Shown: positions 44,067 to 53,922 of the stretch, piece by piece
Numbering within the stretch: position 1 is the first letter of the stretch
Layout of the letters: every line of letters starts with the position of its first letter
Source: Acinetobacter johnsonii CIP 64.6
Lineage (GTDB): Bacteria; Pseudomonadota; Gammaproteobacteria; Pseudomonadales; Moraxellaceae
Direction of reading: 5' to 3'
Assembly: GCF_000368045.1 (NCBI RefSeq)
Contig: NZ_KB849234.1
Location: 80,079-144,078, forward strand
DNA length: 64,000 nt
Position numbers and translations under genes: made by a program
Notes under the pieces: generated by a model
Database searches by the model: none
What the model saw: the letters and a program-made list of their open reading frames with translations, nothing else
What the model was told of the DNA's origin: nothing

Positions 44067-46211
44067 TTAATTGAAATAAGTTGACGATGTGTACTCAAAC
44101 TCTTCTAAGCGCTTAACATCCATAGGCATACCCAACAAATAGCCTTGTAATTGCTGACAGCCTAACCGCGACAAGATTTCCATTTGCAAAGGACTTTCAA
44201 CACCTTCTGCCGTCACGACTAAACCCAAGCGAATCGCCAGATGAACAATACTTTCTAAGATCATTTCATCTTTTGAGCCAACAGTCAGCTCATGAATAAA
44301 ACCGCGATCAATCTTCAACTCATCTACAGGTAGGTTTTTTAAATATAAAAAGCTAGAATGTCCTGTCCCAAAGTCATCAATCGCCAAACGAATCCCCATT
44401 TCACGTAAACGCTGTAAGGTACGAATGCTAGCTTCGATATGGTGCATGGCCGTACTTTCAGTGATTTCAATAATTAAATGATTTGGATTGACTTTGTATT
44501 TATCAAAAAGATGCTCAAGATTATTAAATAAATGCTTATGCTCAAACTGCACCGCCGATAAATTCACAGCAATTGGATACAGTTCAATTTTCTCTCGTTC
44601 CCAGATTTGCAGTTGTTTACATGCTTGCTCCAAAGCCCAATACCCCATTTGGATGATCAGCCCCGTTTTTTCCGCACCTTTAATAAACATATTGGGGGTC
44701 AGCAAACCTAAAGTCGGATGCTTCCAGCGAATCAATGCCTCGACTCCACATATCCGTTGATCTTGGATGGTAAATTTAGGCTGGTAATACAAAACAAACT
44801 GTTGTTCTTCTACGGCTTTATATAAGTCATTGATCAGCTTAGTTTGGCTTTTCGCTTCTTGTTGGTCAAAACTGTAATTAAAAATAGAATAGGTATTTCG
44901 TCCCTGATATTTTGAGGTCAGCATCGCTGCATCGGCATTAATCAGTAAATCCTGCAAATTACTACCATGTTCGGGATACATCGCAATACCAATACTCGCA
45001 GACACATTGATTTCTTTACCCGCAATCAAAAAGCTATCTTGAATCAACTCCAGCACGTGCTCCGCCATTTGGCATGCTTGCTCTGGAGTGGCCTGCTCCA
45101 GCACCATTAGAAACTCGTCCCCACCAATTCTGAGAATTTTTTCATTTTTACTTAAGTGGCGATGAATTCGTGTGGTCAGTTGAACCAATAATTGATCCCC
45201 AACATGGTGCCCAAAGACATCATTCACAGCTTTAAAGCGATCTAAATCGATATATAGAAAAGCAATGCTTTCATTGCGGAAGCGGTGATCTGTAAACAGA
45301 AAATGGGCGTATTCTGCCAAATACAATCGATTGGGGAGCTTGGTTAAATTGTCCTGTACCGCCTGATTTGCCAACTCTTTATTGGCCAGAGAGAGTTGAA
45401 TATTACGCTCTTCTAAACGCTGCTCCAACACCGCAACAACAAATGCCGCCACCAAAATCAAACAGGTAATAAAGATAACAACAAATAAAACAATGCTTTG
45501 ACCTGCTTCAAGGGGCATCACCAGCTTGTCACTATGGGTTGGATAGAACGAGACTGCTAGCATACCGGTATAATGCATACTCACGATGGTCAAGGCCATC
45601 ATCCCTGCAACATACCATTGGTACAACAGTTTCTTGCTGACCGCACTTTTATATTTAAAGATCAGCCAAAAGGTTAAACCCGAGCCACTAATGGCAAGTA
45701 AAATAGAAAAAACTGTTAATAAAGGATCGTAAACACTCTGATAGCCCTCAATAATCAGCCCCATCATGCCAGTATAATGCATGCCCGAAATACCAAGCCC
45801 CATCAATACCGACCCCAAAACCAATCTTAAAAAAGGTAAGGTCTGACGCGTGGTCAACCAAATTGAAAAAACAGATGCAATAAAAGCAATAAAAAAAGAA
45901 AGAATTGTCAGTGCAGGGTCAAAATAACTATGCGTCGGCAAATCACAAGCCAACATACCCACAAAATGCATGGCCCAAATGGCACAGCCTAAGAAAAAAC
46001 TACTGAGTAAAATGAGCACTGTTTGAAATTTTTTACGCCAAGTACGAAATAATAAGCGTTCGGTCGACACTGCAAAAAAACACGCCAACAATGCCACAAC
46101 AATTGAACCTAATACCAAACTAAAATCGTAATGCACATGCATCATATAAAATGTCCGTATTAATTTCTCTTTTTCTTCATTTATATCCTTTTTATCAAAG
46201 GCGAAAAGCAT
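44067..46211 (-). CDS. MHYT-GGDEF-EAL cyclic-di-GMP protein
   Basis: 714 aa from the ATG at 46211; a TTG at 46238 and ATGs near 46145 (MMHVHYDF) are other possible starts. An MHYT sensor of seven membrane segments has three metal-binding motifs (AMHFVGMLA, GMHYTGMMG, SMHYTGMLA). The GGDEF domain keeps its active site RIGGDEFLMVLE, and the EAL domain keeps GVEALIRWKHP, DDFGTGHSSFLYL and the EGVESPLQ end. Both enzyme motifs look intact, so it could make or degrade c-di-GMP; the balance is unknown. MHYT domains are proposed to sense gases such as oxygen or NO. Standalone gene. Confidence 0.92.
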   Translation of the reverse strand: MLFAFDKKDINEEKEKLIRTFYMMHVHYDFSLVLGSIVVALLACFFAVSTERLLFRTWRKKFQTVLILLSSFFLGCAIWAMHFVGMLACDLPTHSYFDPALTILSFFIAFIASVFSIWLTTRQTLPFLRLVLGSVLMGLGISGMHYTGMMGLIIEGYQSVYDPLLTVFSILLAISGSGLTFWLIFKYKSAVSKKLLYQWYVAGMMALTIVSMHYTGMLAVSFYPTHSDKLVMPLEAGQSIVLFVVIFITCLILVAAFVVAVLEQRLEERNIQLSLANKELANQAVQDNLTKLPNRLYLAEYAHFLFTDHRFRNESIAFLYIDLDRFKAVNDVFGHHVGDQLLVQLTTRIHRHLSKNEKILRIGGDEFLMVLEQATPEQACQMAEHVLELIQDSFLIAGKEINVSASIGIAMYPEHGSNLQDLLINADAAMLTSKYQGRNTYSIFNYSFDQQEAKSQTKLINDLYKAVEEQQFVLYYQPKFTIQDQRICGVEALIRWKHPTLGLLTPNMFIKGAEKTGLIIQMGYWALEQACKQLQIWEREKIELYPIAVNLSAVQFEHKHLFNNLEHLFDKYKVNPNHLIIEITESTAMHHIEASIRTLQRLREMGIRLAIDDFGTGHSSFLYLKNLPVDELKIDRGFIHELTVGSKDEMILESIVHLAIRLGLVVTAEGVESPLQMEILSRLGCQQLQGYLLGMPMDVKRLEEFEYTSSTYFN

Positions 46212-46394
46212 TACTACCCGATTAAGAATCTTATACAAACAGGTTCAGGTCAAGAAAAAATCACAGAGATATCATTAGAATTTATAGATTTATTTTACCT
46301 AGCAGATTGCTTTGGCAGCCTGCCAATCCCACATTTGTGTTTTGAATCATGTCTTGTCCTGAAATAGATTGACAGTATTCCACTTCAAACCGAG

Positions 46395-47219
46395 TTAAGC
46401 AATTAGCTCGGTTTTAGTTTGCTCATACATCTGATTCGGGGTGTTCATATTTAAACTTAAATGTGGTCTATAGTAATTATAAATCATGATAGATTCCGTA
46501 ATTAAGTGATCTAACTCCTTCATGGTTTGACATCGTGTAGTTAAAAACTCCTGCTTTAATATTCCATTAATCCGCTCTGCTAATGCATTTTGATATGAGA
46601 AACACTGTTTCGCAAGGTATCCATCTGTCATGGAAGGACATATCCCATAATGGTGCAATGCCGATTGATATAGCTCAGAGCAATACTGAGAGCCTCTGTC
46701 TGAATGATGAATCATCCTAGTCGCTCGATCCGTCACATGCTGCATCGCCATATGTAGAGCCTGCATAACATTCTCCGCACGCATATCATTCGATAACTTA
46801 TAACCTTTAATCTGACGGGTATAAGCATCTGTCACCAATGATAAATAATGTACGCCTTCAGCACTCTCAACATAAGTAATATCACTAACAAAGACTTCGT
46901 TGGCTTGCACTGCTGAATAATCCTTTAATAAATTTGGATGCTTCTTCATCCAATGCTTGCTATCCGTAGTTTTTGTATAGCGACGCTTGGGGCGAATCAA
47001 TAAATTATGCTCTTTCAATATTTTAAATAACTGATCCCGTCCACACTTTAAACCACGCTGCAACAATTTGCCTTTAATAAGCCAATACAACTTACGTGTT
47101 CCGATACTTGGCATGAGACAACGATATTCCATAACCAACTCAAGTATTTGTTCAGTTGCTTGTGCAGTCATTTGAGCACGTTTTTCTGCTTGATAATAAG
47201 CTTGTCGGGTGATTCCCAA
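46395..47219 (-). CDS. IS3-family transposase OrfB (DDE integrase)
   Basis: 274 aa. An HTH_21-like start (YRCLMPSIGTRKLYWLI) and rve integrase core: the first Asp in VFVSDITYVESAEG, the second in MIHHSDRGSQYCSELY, and the Glu in FSYQNALAERINGILKQEF. The catalytic triad appears complete. The listed start is TTG; in the usual way OrfB is made by frameshift from orfA, giving OrfAB. Twenty-three bp lie between the orfA stop and this start. Confidence 0.9.
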   Translation of the reverse strand: MGITRQAYYQAEKRAQMTAQATEQILELVMEYRCLMPSIGTRKLYWLIKGKLLQRGLKCGRDQLFKILKEHNLLIRPKRRYTKTTDSKHWMKKHPNLLKDYSAVQANEVFVSDITYVESAEGVHYLSLVTDAYTRQIKGYKLSNDMRAENVMQALHMAMQHVTDRATRMIHHSDRGSQYCSELYQSALHHYGICPSMTDGYLAKQCFSYQNALAERINGILKQEFLTTRCQTMKELDHLITESIMIYNYYRPHLSLNMNTPNQMYEQTKTELIA

Positions 47220-47242
47220 CCACTGACAATAACGTGAAACGC

Positions 47243-47632
47243 TTAGTCCTCTTTGGCTTTGCCAATCTTTGAAACGTGCTCGGTATACTTTTTTCCAAGA
47301 TCAGTCCCACATTCTTTATCAATGTGATAAATCACATCCTGAATAAATTCAGTTTTAAGCTTTTCTGCGGCTAACTGCTTTTCTAATTGGCGGATTCGTT
47401 GTTGGGGTGTTAATTGGCGTTTAGAAGAAGGCGGCATATTCGAAGTCCAGTCCTGTTGTCCGTGCTTGCGTAACCATACCAGCACAGTTGATCTTCCTTG
47501 AATACCATATTTTGCCTGAGCTTGTTTATAAGTAATTTGCCCTTTTTCTACTTCATGTACAACCATCATTTTAAAGGCAAAGCTATAATCACCTTGTGTA
47601 CGTTTAACTCTTTGTTCTCGTTCATGTTCCAT
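47243..47632 (-). CDS. IS3-family transposase OrfA (HTH)
   Basis: 129 aa. The N-terminal helix-turn-helix (YSFAFKMMVVHEVEKGQITY, then AQAKYGIQGRSTVLVWLRKH) and a C-terminal leucine-rich coil (RIRQLEKQLAAEKLKTEFIQ) are typical of IS3 OrfA. It binds the terminal repeats and supplies the N-terminus of the OrfAB fusion. Confidence 0.9.
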   Translation of the reverse strand: MEHEREQRVKRTQGDYSFAFKMMVVHEVEKGQITYKQAQAKYGIQGRSTVLVWLRKHGQQDWTSNMPPSSKRQLTPQQRIRQLEKQLAAEKLKTEFIQDVIYHIDKECGTDLGKKYTEHVSKIGKAKED

Positions 47633-47689
47633 AAAATAAGCCTCTTAAAGGTGTAAACTTATTTCAGGACGGGACATCACAATTTAAAT

Positions 47690-47715
47690 AAAAAGCCAGT
47701 CGAAACTGGCTTTTT
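47690..47715 (-). terminator. Terminator after prc
   Basis: AAAAAGCCAGT (47690-47700) with ACTGGCTTTTT (47705-47715), an 11-bp stem with loop CGAA, 23 bp after the prc stop. It lies just outside the IS end at 47676, so the IS has not removed it. Confidence 0.92.
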
Positions 47716-47738
47716 AATACATTGCGTCAGAGATTAAA

Positions 47739-49934
47739 CTATTTTGCAGTGCCTTTTTGCAACTTGGCATAATCTAACAAGACATTTGCAGATTCAGTCA
47801 CAAATGCTTCCTCTTCAGGCAATGCAGGACGTTGATTCGCTTTCATTTTAGCGCGTGCTTCAACCAAAGCTTCCATAGAAGCTTGATAGCTTTCCCAGTT
47901 TGCATAAGGCTTTTGTCCTGCAATCTGACGGCGCTTGTTTTCCGAGTCTAAAGTCTGTTTTTCCAGTGCCAACAATTCAGCTTTACGTTGATCAATATCT
48001 AAAACCACACGTTTTTGATCTTCGGTCTTTTTCGAGATGTCTTTACGCTGTTCAAGATAGTTAAACTGCGGGTCGACTTTAACGCGTGCTTGCGACAGCT
48101 CACCTAAACGTTTTACATACGGTGTGATACTGCCTTCACGTTTAAACGGCGCAGTTGGAATCGTATCCCATTCAAGCGCATTTTTCGCTTTACGCTCACC
48201 AAACTCTTCATTGTAAATATCTACCAGCTTCACGTCTGGAATCACGCCTTTGTTCTGCGTACTGCCACCCGTTACACGGTAAAACTTACGTTGCGTTAGT
48301 GTCGCTTGACCATGCGCCAAGTTGTCGAGCTGAACTTGTGCGGTTCCTTTACCTGTGGTGGTGCTACCAATCACAATGCCACGTTCATAGTCTTGAATCG
48401 CAGCAGAATAAATTTCGCTTGCAGATGCAGATGCTAAATTCACCATCACTGCCAATGGACCCGCATAGGTTTGCGCACCATTGTCATCGTCTTCGAAAAC
48501 GCTCACATTGCCATTACCATCTCGAATTTGCACCACAGGACCTGACTTAATCACCTGTCCAAGCATGCGAGCCACTTCTTCAAGCGAACCCCCTGGGTTA
48601 TTACGTAAGTCGATAATAATCCCTGAGACATTCTTGGCCGCTAAAGTTTTCAGCGCATTGTTGGTATCTTCAGATACAGAGCGATATTCTGTGCCCGCAC
48701 GACGTGCACGATAGTTCAAATAGAAAGACGGAATTTCAATCACACCAAAGGTGTATTGTTGTCCATCACGCGTTACATTCACGGTACGTGAACGTACCCC
48801 AGCATCTTCTTCTTGAATGACGTCACGGGTAATGGTCACATTACGTGCTTGGCTCATCGGCGCACCTGAACCGAGTAACCGTATGGTAACTTTGGTACCA
48901 CGTTTACCACGGATTAAGCCCACAATTTCATTGCTCGGCCAACCGATCACATCCACCATTTTTTCGCCATCTTGCGCCACACCAATGATGCGGTCGCCCG
49001 ACTTCACCTGTCCAGACTTGCTCGCAGGACCACCTTCCACAATGGTTTCGATTTTGGTGTAGTCTTCATTGCCCCGTTCAGGTCGAATTGACACCCCAAT
49101 CCCTTCAAGTTGCAAAGTCGTCTGGCGGTTCAATTCCATTGCATCGACAGGTGGGAAATAGTTACTGTGCGGATCATAGGTAAGCGTCATCGCATTGAGT
49201 GTTTTGTCTAACACATCATCACTTTTCACCCGTGAAATACGTTCTAACTGGCGCATATAACGCTTGGTTAAGGTTTGTACCGGGGTTAAATCTTCCGAGC
49301 TAGTGAGATCTTGTCCATTGGCCAATTCTGGGTTGGCTTTAAGCGCTTTTTGCTTCGCCAACTCTTCTTCTTTGCTGATGGTCAAATTAATCAGCTGCGA
49401 AACCAACATTTTGTTCCAATGCTGACGTTGCGCCGCTTCATTGGCAAAATACGGTGCCTTTTCACGATCCGTTTCGATATAAACGTTGGCTTGTTTTAAA
49501 TTCTGCGGCTTTTTCAGCTCATCCAGCATATAGGTATAAAACTGGGTCAAACGATCACGATACTGTGCATGAATCGCATACGGTCCACTTAAGTCACCTG
49601 CTTTTAAAGCCGCACCTAAGTTTGAGCCATATTTACGCTTATAACTCTCTACTTCAGAGGCAAGAAACAGCGAATGGTCTGGATCTAAACTGTCCAGATA
49701 GAAATCGAGAATACGCGCCGATGTTTTCGCATCTAAACGTTGATTGAGATAATGTTGACGGTCAACCAAGGTCGCCAGTTGACGAGACACCAAAGCCTGC
49801 TCCTGCGACGGAACAATAGCTTGTTTGGTTACAGCGGTAGTTTCAGTCGCTGCAATGGCTTCATTAATGGCATGGGTGAAAAAGAATCCACCCGTTGCAA
49901 TTGCAACCGCACAAGCAATGGTTTGAAGTTTCAT
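47739..49934 (-). CDS. prc: Carboxy-terminal processing (tail-specific) protease
   Basis: 731 aa, as for E. coli Prc. A signal sequence (IACAVAIATGGFFFTHA) is followed by a helical N-domain, a PDZ domain (GIGVSIRPERGNEDYTKIETIVEGG... IIGVAQDG), an S41 protease core (IIDLRNNPGGSLEEVARMLG; catalytic Ser in NLASASASEIYSAA and Lys in GSTTTGKGTAQ) and the DUF3340 C-terminus. It trims and degrades periplasmic proteins, including penicillin-binding protein and murein-hydrolase substrates. Monocistronic with its own terminator. Confidence 0.95.
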   Translation of the reverse strand: MKLQTIACAVAIATGGFFFTHAINEAIAATETTAVTKQAIVPSQEQALVSRQLATLVDRQHYLNQRLDAKTSARILDFYLDSLDPDHSLFLASEVESYKRKYGSNLGAALKAGDLSGPYAIHAQYRDRLTQFYTYMLDELKKPQNLKQANVYIETDREKAPYFANEAAQRQHWNKMLVSQLINLTISKEEELAKQKALKANPELANGQDLTSSEDLTPVQTLTKRYMRQLERISRVKSDDVLDKTLNAMTLTYDPHSNYFPPVDAMELNRQTTLQLEGIGVSIRPERGNEDYTKIETIVEGGPASKSGQVKSGDRIIGVAQDGEKMVDVIGWPSNEIVGLIRGKRGTKVTIRLLGSGAPMSQARNVTITRDVIQEEDAGVRSRTVNVTRDGQQYTFGVIEIPSFYLNYRARRAGTEYRSVSEDTNNALKTLAAKNVSGIIIDLRNNPGGSLEEVARMLGQVIKSGPVVQIRDGNGNVSVFEDDDNGAQTYAGPLAVMVNLASASASEIYSAAIQDYERGIVIGSTTTGKGTAQVQLDNLAHGQATLTQRKFYRVTGGSTQNKGVIPDVKLVDIYNEEFGERKAKNALEWDTIPTAPFKREGSITPYVKRLGELSQARVKVDPQFNYLEQRKDISKKTEDQKRVVLDIDQRKAELLALEKQTLDSENKRRQIAGQKPYANWESYQASMEALVEARAKMKANQRPALPEEEAFVTESANVLLDYAKLQKGTAK

Positions 49935-50175
49935 AAATAATTCTTAGTTCCTTGGTTTTTGACCAAAATTACAATGTCATTTTTCGACATGAATTGAGAA
50001 TATTCAAAATCTTAAACAACTTAATCTGTTTATGTCGTGTAGTTTTATCATAATCTGTGCTGACAAAATGTAGCAAATCATTGCAAAATTCGGGTATTGT
50101 TTTCGACGACCTGTTTCGCTCTCATTTCAGAGCCAAAACAGTCACTGACCAAAAAATCAAATACGGACACCCAAT

Positions 50176-51192
50176 ATGATTGGCGCATTGATGCTCGACA
50201 TCGCAGGCACAGAACTTACTCAAGAAGATATTGCACTATTACAAGCACCGCAAGTCGGTGGCATGATTTTATTTGGACGAAATATTGAGTCTCCTGCACA
50301 AGTTCGCGCCCTCACCGACCACATGCGCCGAATTCGTCCTGATATTTTGATTGCTGTCGATCAAGAAGGCGGACGTGTGCAACGCTTAAAACAGGGCTTT
50401 AGCCTACTTCCAGCAATGGGTAAGTTTGGCGAGCTATTCTTAAGCGAACCTGAAAAAGCTTTAAGCTTGGCAGAACAATCTGGCTGGTTGATGGCGACAG
50501 AAGTTCTTGCCGTCGGTATCGACTTTAGCTTTGCCCCTGTACTCGACCTCAATGACATCAGTGATGTGATTGGTGACCGTAGCTTTGCCAAAAATATTCA
50601 AGACATCGTACCGCTGGCCAGTGCATTCCTAAAAGGGATGAAAGCCGCAGGCATGGCATCGACAGGCAAACATTTCCCCGGTCATGGTTCAGTCCAAGCA
50701 GACTCACATGTCGCAGCAGCCATCGACTCACGCACATATGATGAAATCTATGCCAAAGATATGCAGACTTTTATCAAACTGATGCCACAGTTGGATGCAC
50801 TCATGCCTGCACATGTGATTTATAACCAAGTCGATCCAAACCCAGCAGGTTTTTCGCCGTATTGGATTCAAACCGTGCTACGTCAGCAACTGGGCTTTGA
50901 TGGTGTCTTATTCTCAGATGATTTAAGCATGCAGGCCGCATGTGTTGCAGGTGGTGCAGATTCCCGCATTCAAGCCGCACTCCATGCAGGCTGTGACATG
51001 GGACTGGTGTGTAATGACCGAGCATCCGCATGTGTAGCCTTGGAGGGGATCAACCAACTGGCGCTGCCAAACCAAGCTCGCTTAGAACGCATGCGTGGTC
51101 AGATTCCAAATATCAGCGTTCAATCGACACTGCATTTAGGTGAAGATTGGGCCAAAGTACGCGACCAAGTGGAACTGTTTAGATTAAGTTAA
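50176..51192 (+). CDS. nagZ: Beta-N-acetylhexosaminidase NagZ
   Basis: 338 aa, glycoside hydrolase family 3. It contains GGMILFGRNIESPAQ, AVDQEGGRVQRL, the active-site loop TGKHFPGHGSVQADSHV and the nucleophile Asp in LFSDDLSMQAA. It releases GlcNAc from anhydromuropeptides in the cytosol during cell-wall recycling and so can influence AmpC induction. GGACA ribosome-binding site near 50163. A terminator follows at 51234-51257. Confidence 0.95.
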   Translation: MIGALMLDIAGTELTQEDIALLQAPQVGGMILFGRNIESPAQVRALTDHMRRIRPDILIAVDQEGGRVQRLKQGFSLLPAMGKFGELFLSEPEKALSLAEQSGWLMATEVLAVGIDFSFAPVLDLNDISDVIGDRSFAKNIQDIVPLASAFLKGMKAAGMASTGKHFPGHGSVQADSHVAAAIDSRTYDEIYAKDMQTFIKLMPQLDALMPAHVIYNQVDPNPAGFSPYWIQTVLRQQLGFDGVLFSDDLSMQAACVAGGADSRIQAALHAGCDMGLVCNDRASACVALEGINQLALPNQARLERMRGQIPNISVQSTLHLGEDWAKVRDQVELFRLS

Positions 51193-51233
51193 GCACTTCA
51201 TCTTTGACCATTTCAACCGCGATATTTCGGACA

Positions 51234-51257
51234 AAGGGACATCACAAGATGTCCTTT
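51234..51257 (+). terminator. Terminator after nagZ
   Basis: AAGGGACATC (51234-51243) pairs with GATGTCCTTT (51248-51257) around loop ACAA, one GU pair, followed by more T. Confidence 0.88.
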
Positions 51258-51350
51258 TTTCATTATGATAAACTCAAAATAAATCAACAGGCTTGCTCTG
51301 CATTGCCTAAACAACAACGCTAAAACAACAAAATATCAGGTACGGATACC

Positions 51351-52226
51351 ATGACAGATGCTTTATCGGCTCATCGCCACATCTCTTTTACTGCACACTA
51401 TACAGGCTATATTTGGTATAGCATGGGCATCTCACATCCTGTATTTGCCACCCGCAAAGGGAAGTTACTGGCCAAACTGGTGCATCCACTCGAAAGCTGG
51501 GCTGAGAAACATGTCGGTGGCAGTATGCGCACGACCTTAAAACAGCGTCATCAAATGATTGATGACCACCTCAGCGCGCTGATCCAACAGTACCCAAACT
51601 TACAAGTTTTAGAAATTGCCAGTGGCTTGTCGCCACGTGGCTGGAGCTTTCGCCAACAGTATCCTGAGATTGACTATCGTGAACTCGACTTACCAGACAT
51701 GGCACAAATGAAAACTCAGGCCTTAAAACAGATCGATCAGACCAGTCCAGCGGTTCTGTCTGCCGACTTATTTAGTGCGGATTTTGCCCGTGCCTTTGAG
51801 GTGTTTGACCCAACCCGCCCTTTGGTGGTGGTGAGTGAAGGTCTGATCAACTACTTTAGCAAAGACATGCTCGCTCAACTGTTACAAGGCATTGTCCAAT
51901 ACGGACAGCAGTTTGATCAGTTATATTATCTGACTGACCTCTACCCTGAACCTGTGAAAAATAAGCTGGCTAACTTTATCTGGAGCAGTAGCAAGCTTTT
52001 AAAATGGATGTCCCGTAGCGCCTTTGGCTTTCACTTTGTCAGTCCGCCTGAAGCGGCTCAGTTTTTCAAACAAGTAGGCTTCCACACTGTTACCGTTCAC
52101 CAACCCACTTTAGCTTTCAATAGCACTCAGTCCGATACCTCAAACTTAGACCAGCAGGATCACTTAGGTGACTTGGTCTGGTTGGTGTATAGCCAATGGC
52201 AAAAGCCCAATCAACCCGAGCAATAA
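51351..52226 (+). CDS. SAM-dependent methyltransferase (leucine carboxyl methyltransferase-like)
   Basis: 291 aa. The SAM-binding motif reads LQVLEIASGLSPRGWSF, then an acidic loop YRELDLPDMAQMK; DPTRPLVVVSEGLINYF matches motif IV of the LCMT/PPM group. The substrate is unknown. AGGTACGGA before the ATG. Convergent with the alpha/beta hydrolase gene below, which shares its terminator. Confidence 0.8.
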   Translation: MTDALSAHRHISFTAHYTGYIWYSMGISHPVFATRKGKLLAKLVHPLESWAEKHVGGSMRTTLKQRHQMIDDHLSALIQQYPNLQVLEIASGLSPRGWSFRQQYPEIDYRELDLPDMAQMKTQALKQIDQTSPAVLSADLFSADFARAFEVFDPTRPLVVVSEGLINYFSKDMLAQLLQGIVQYGQQFDQLYYLTDLYPEPVKNKLANFIWSSSKLLKWMSRSAFGFHFVSPPEAAQFFKQVGFHTVTVHQPTLAFNSTQSDTSNLDQQDHLGDLVWLVYSQWQKPNQPEQ

Positions 52227-52239
52227 CCTTAGTCCCCAT

Positions 52240-52267
52240 AAAAAACAGCGATGACACGCTGTTTTTT
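52240..52267. terminator. Bidirectional terminator
   Basis: AAAAAACAGCG (52240-52250) with CGCTGTTTTTT (52257-52267), an 11-bp stem with loop ATGACA, placed between two convergent genes. Confidence 0.9.
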
Positions 52268-52283
52268 TATTTTTAAATTTCAA

Positions 52284-53615
52284 TTAACTCACGGCTTCGA
52301 GCAACCTCTGTTCTTGTTTCTGACGCCCCACAAAGCGAAGCAGTCGCTCCGCGAGTTCAAAACTACCATGTTTAAATAAGGCACGAATGTACAGTCCATC
52401 TTCCGCAAAAATTAAACATTCAATCTGAAACGCGCCTTCTTCATCGCTCAAGTGTAAAGCTAAATCACGCGGATATTTAGCCGCCACAGCAGCCAACTTT
52501 GACTCAAAGCGTAAAAGTACCCCAAAGTAGTTCAAATCCACCACTTCTGTCGCAATCACCAAATCCGAATGACGATAGCTTAAAAAGGTTTCAGGTTGTT
52601 GAATCTGAACCCGCTCTTCACCGCGGCGCTCCATTTCCAACATTTGTGCTCGACTAAAGGGAATAATCCCTTCTAAGTGCTGAATGGATTCATCCTTCAA
52701 AAACGTCGCAAACAAGTGCATGGTTTCTTTACGGCGTTGTAGCTGTGGCACATGGTCTGCATTGGCAATTTGCGCATATTCCATGTCAGGACATTGCAAA
52801 GCAAAGTTGGCATTCTCATGTGGCAAGGTAAAACTGTCATATTGGCCACAGGCTACCAAGACTTTGCACTGTGGAATCGGCACATCGGTGAGCCGAAGCA
52901 AACGATTACAGTTGATTTCATAGCGCTCTTGTTCTGTTGCGGTAAACTCCGCCATCTGTCTGAAGAACAAACGCTTGGCTGTCGGTGACATTTTGGTTTT
53001 ATCCATTTTGGCATGATTGACCAAATACAAAATCACGGCCTGACCAAACTCATCCATGCGTTGTTCACGCATTAAATGTAACGATTCCTCCAGCAACATC
53101 CGCCAGCTTTTACGGGTCTTTTGCATCACACCCATTAAAATCATACGGTCGATGAGCTCTGGTCGTTGATCGGCCAGACAAGACGCCACCACTGAGCCCA
53201 GTGACATGCCCATCACTGAAACTTTGTCTAATCCTTCAATATCGAACCAAACACCGAGCATATTCGCGAGATCACCCAGTTCTAAGATGCCCGCAGACAA
53301 GCCTGTATCGATATTACGAATTTGTTGATTGGCGCCCATTGAAGGCAGATCAATCAGGATAATCGGACCGGCATCGAGCAGTTGCTCAACGCAGTATTTG
53401 TAGGAGTTAAAGTTTTGAAATGCCCCGCCAATAATCACGATAGGCGTACGATGGAATGACTCCGGCCGAGCAATCGCCATGTATTCGACTTTCCAGCCCT
53501 CAATCCATGTGGTTCGTGCAGGTTCTTTAAAGCTGTTACGATGGTAAACATCAAAAAAACCTAAGCGTAAATTCGCGTCATCCAACTCGGCATCCCTTTG
53601 AATCATAGAATTCAT
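52284..53615 (-). CDS. Alpha/beta fold hydrolase
   Basis: 443 aa from the ATG at 53615. That start has AAGGAAC directly upstream (MNSMIQRDAELDD); the frame reaches 53726 (480 aa) but there the ribosome-binding site is too close to the codon. The hydrolase core holds the nucleophile elbow GMSLGSVVAS, the oxyanion region IVIIGGAFQNFNSYKY, the acidic residue in VACGQYDSFTLP and the His in IANADHVPQLQ. Residues about 310-443 add a second domain (SYRHSDLVIATEVVDLNYFG) that I do not recognise. Substrate unknown. Confidence 0.8.
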   Translation of the reverse strand: MNSMIQRDAELDDANLRLGFFDVYHRNSFKEPARTTWIEGWKVEYMAIARPESFHRTPIVIIGGAFQNFNSYKYCVEQLLDAGPIILIDLPSMGANQQIRNIDTGLSAGILELGDLANMLGVWFDIEGLDKVSVMGMSLGSVVASCLADQRPELIDRMILMGVMQKTRKSWRMLLEESLHLMREQRMDEFGQAVILYLVNHAKMDKTKMSPTAKRLFFRQMAEFTATEQERYEINCNRLLRLTDVPIPQCKVLVACGQYDSFTLPHENANFALQCPDMEYAQIANADHVPQLQRRKETMHLFATFLKDESIQHLEGIIPFSRAQMLEMERRGEERVQIQQPETFLSYRHSDLVIATEVVDLNYFGVLLRFESKLAAVAAKYPRDLALHLSDEEGAFQIECLIFAEDGLYIRALFKHGSFELAERLLRFVGRQKQEQRLLEAVS

Positions 53616-53922
53616 GTTCCTTCCCTCTACTCTTGCCTGTACTTTTTGTTTTGCAAGAAATGCACGATCACGCCTGTCAACGACAACAGGGTGTTCAGTG
53701 TTGTAATAATTATGCAAGGACTTCATGTCCTAAAATTCATTCTATACAGAGCACTGTTTTACACGCAACAGATTGTGCAACCGCTCATCATGTTTTAGAT
53801 AAAAAAACAATTTCAAAATATGTATAAGTCCGCCTCTACACTGGATTTTTCATGTAGAGACTATGCGGTCGAGTGTTAGGCTGTTACTATCTTCTGTGAA
53901 ATTTCTAAGTGATCAAACCGCT

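Larger units (their letters stand above)
46350..47676 (-). mobile_element. IS3-family insertion sequence
   Basis: 1327 bp. The end at 46350 (TGTCTTGTCCTGAAATAG) and the reverse complement of the end at 47676 (TGTCCCGTCCTGAAATAA) are imperfect terminal repeats beginning TG...CA. The direct repeat TCA (46347-46349 and 47677-47679) is a 3-bp target duplication, typical of IS3. It encodes orfA and orfB. It sits between the MHYT protein gene and the prc terminator, breaking no gene; the clear duplication suggests a recent insertion. Confidence 0.88.
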
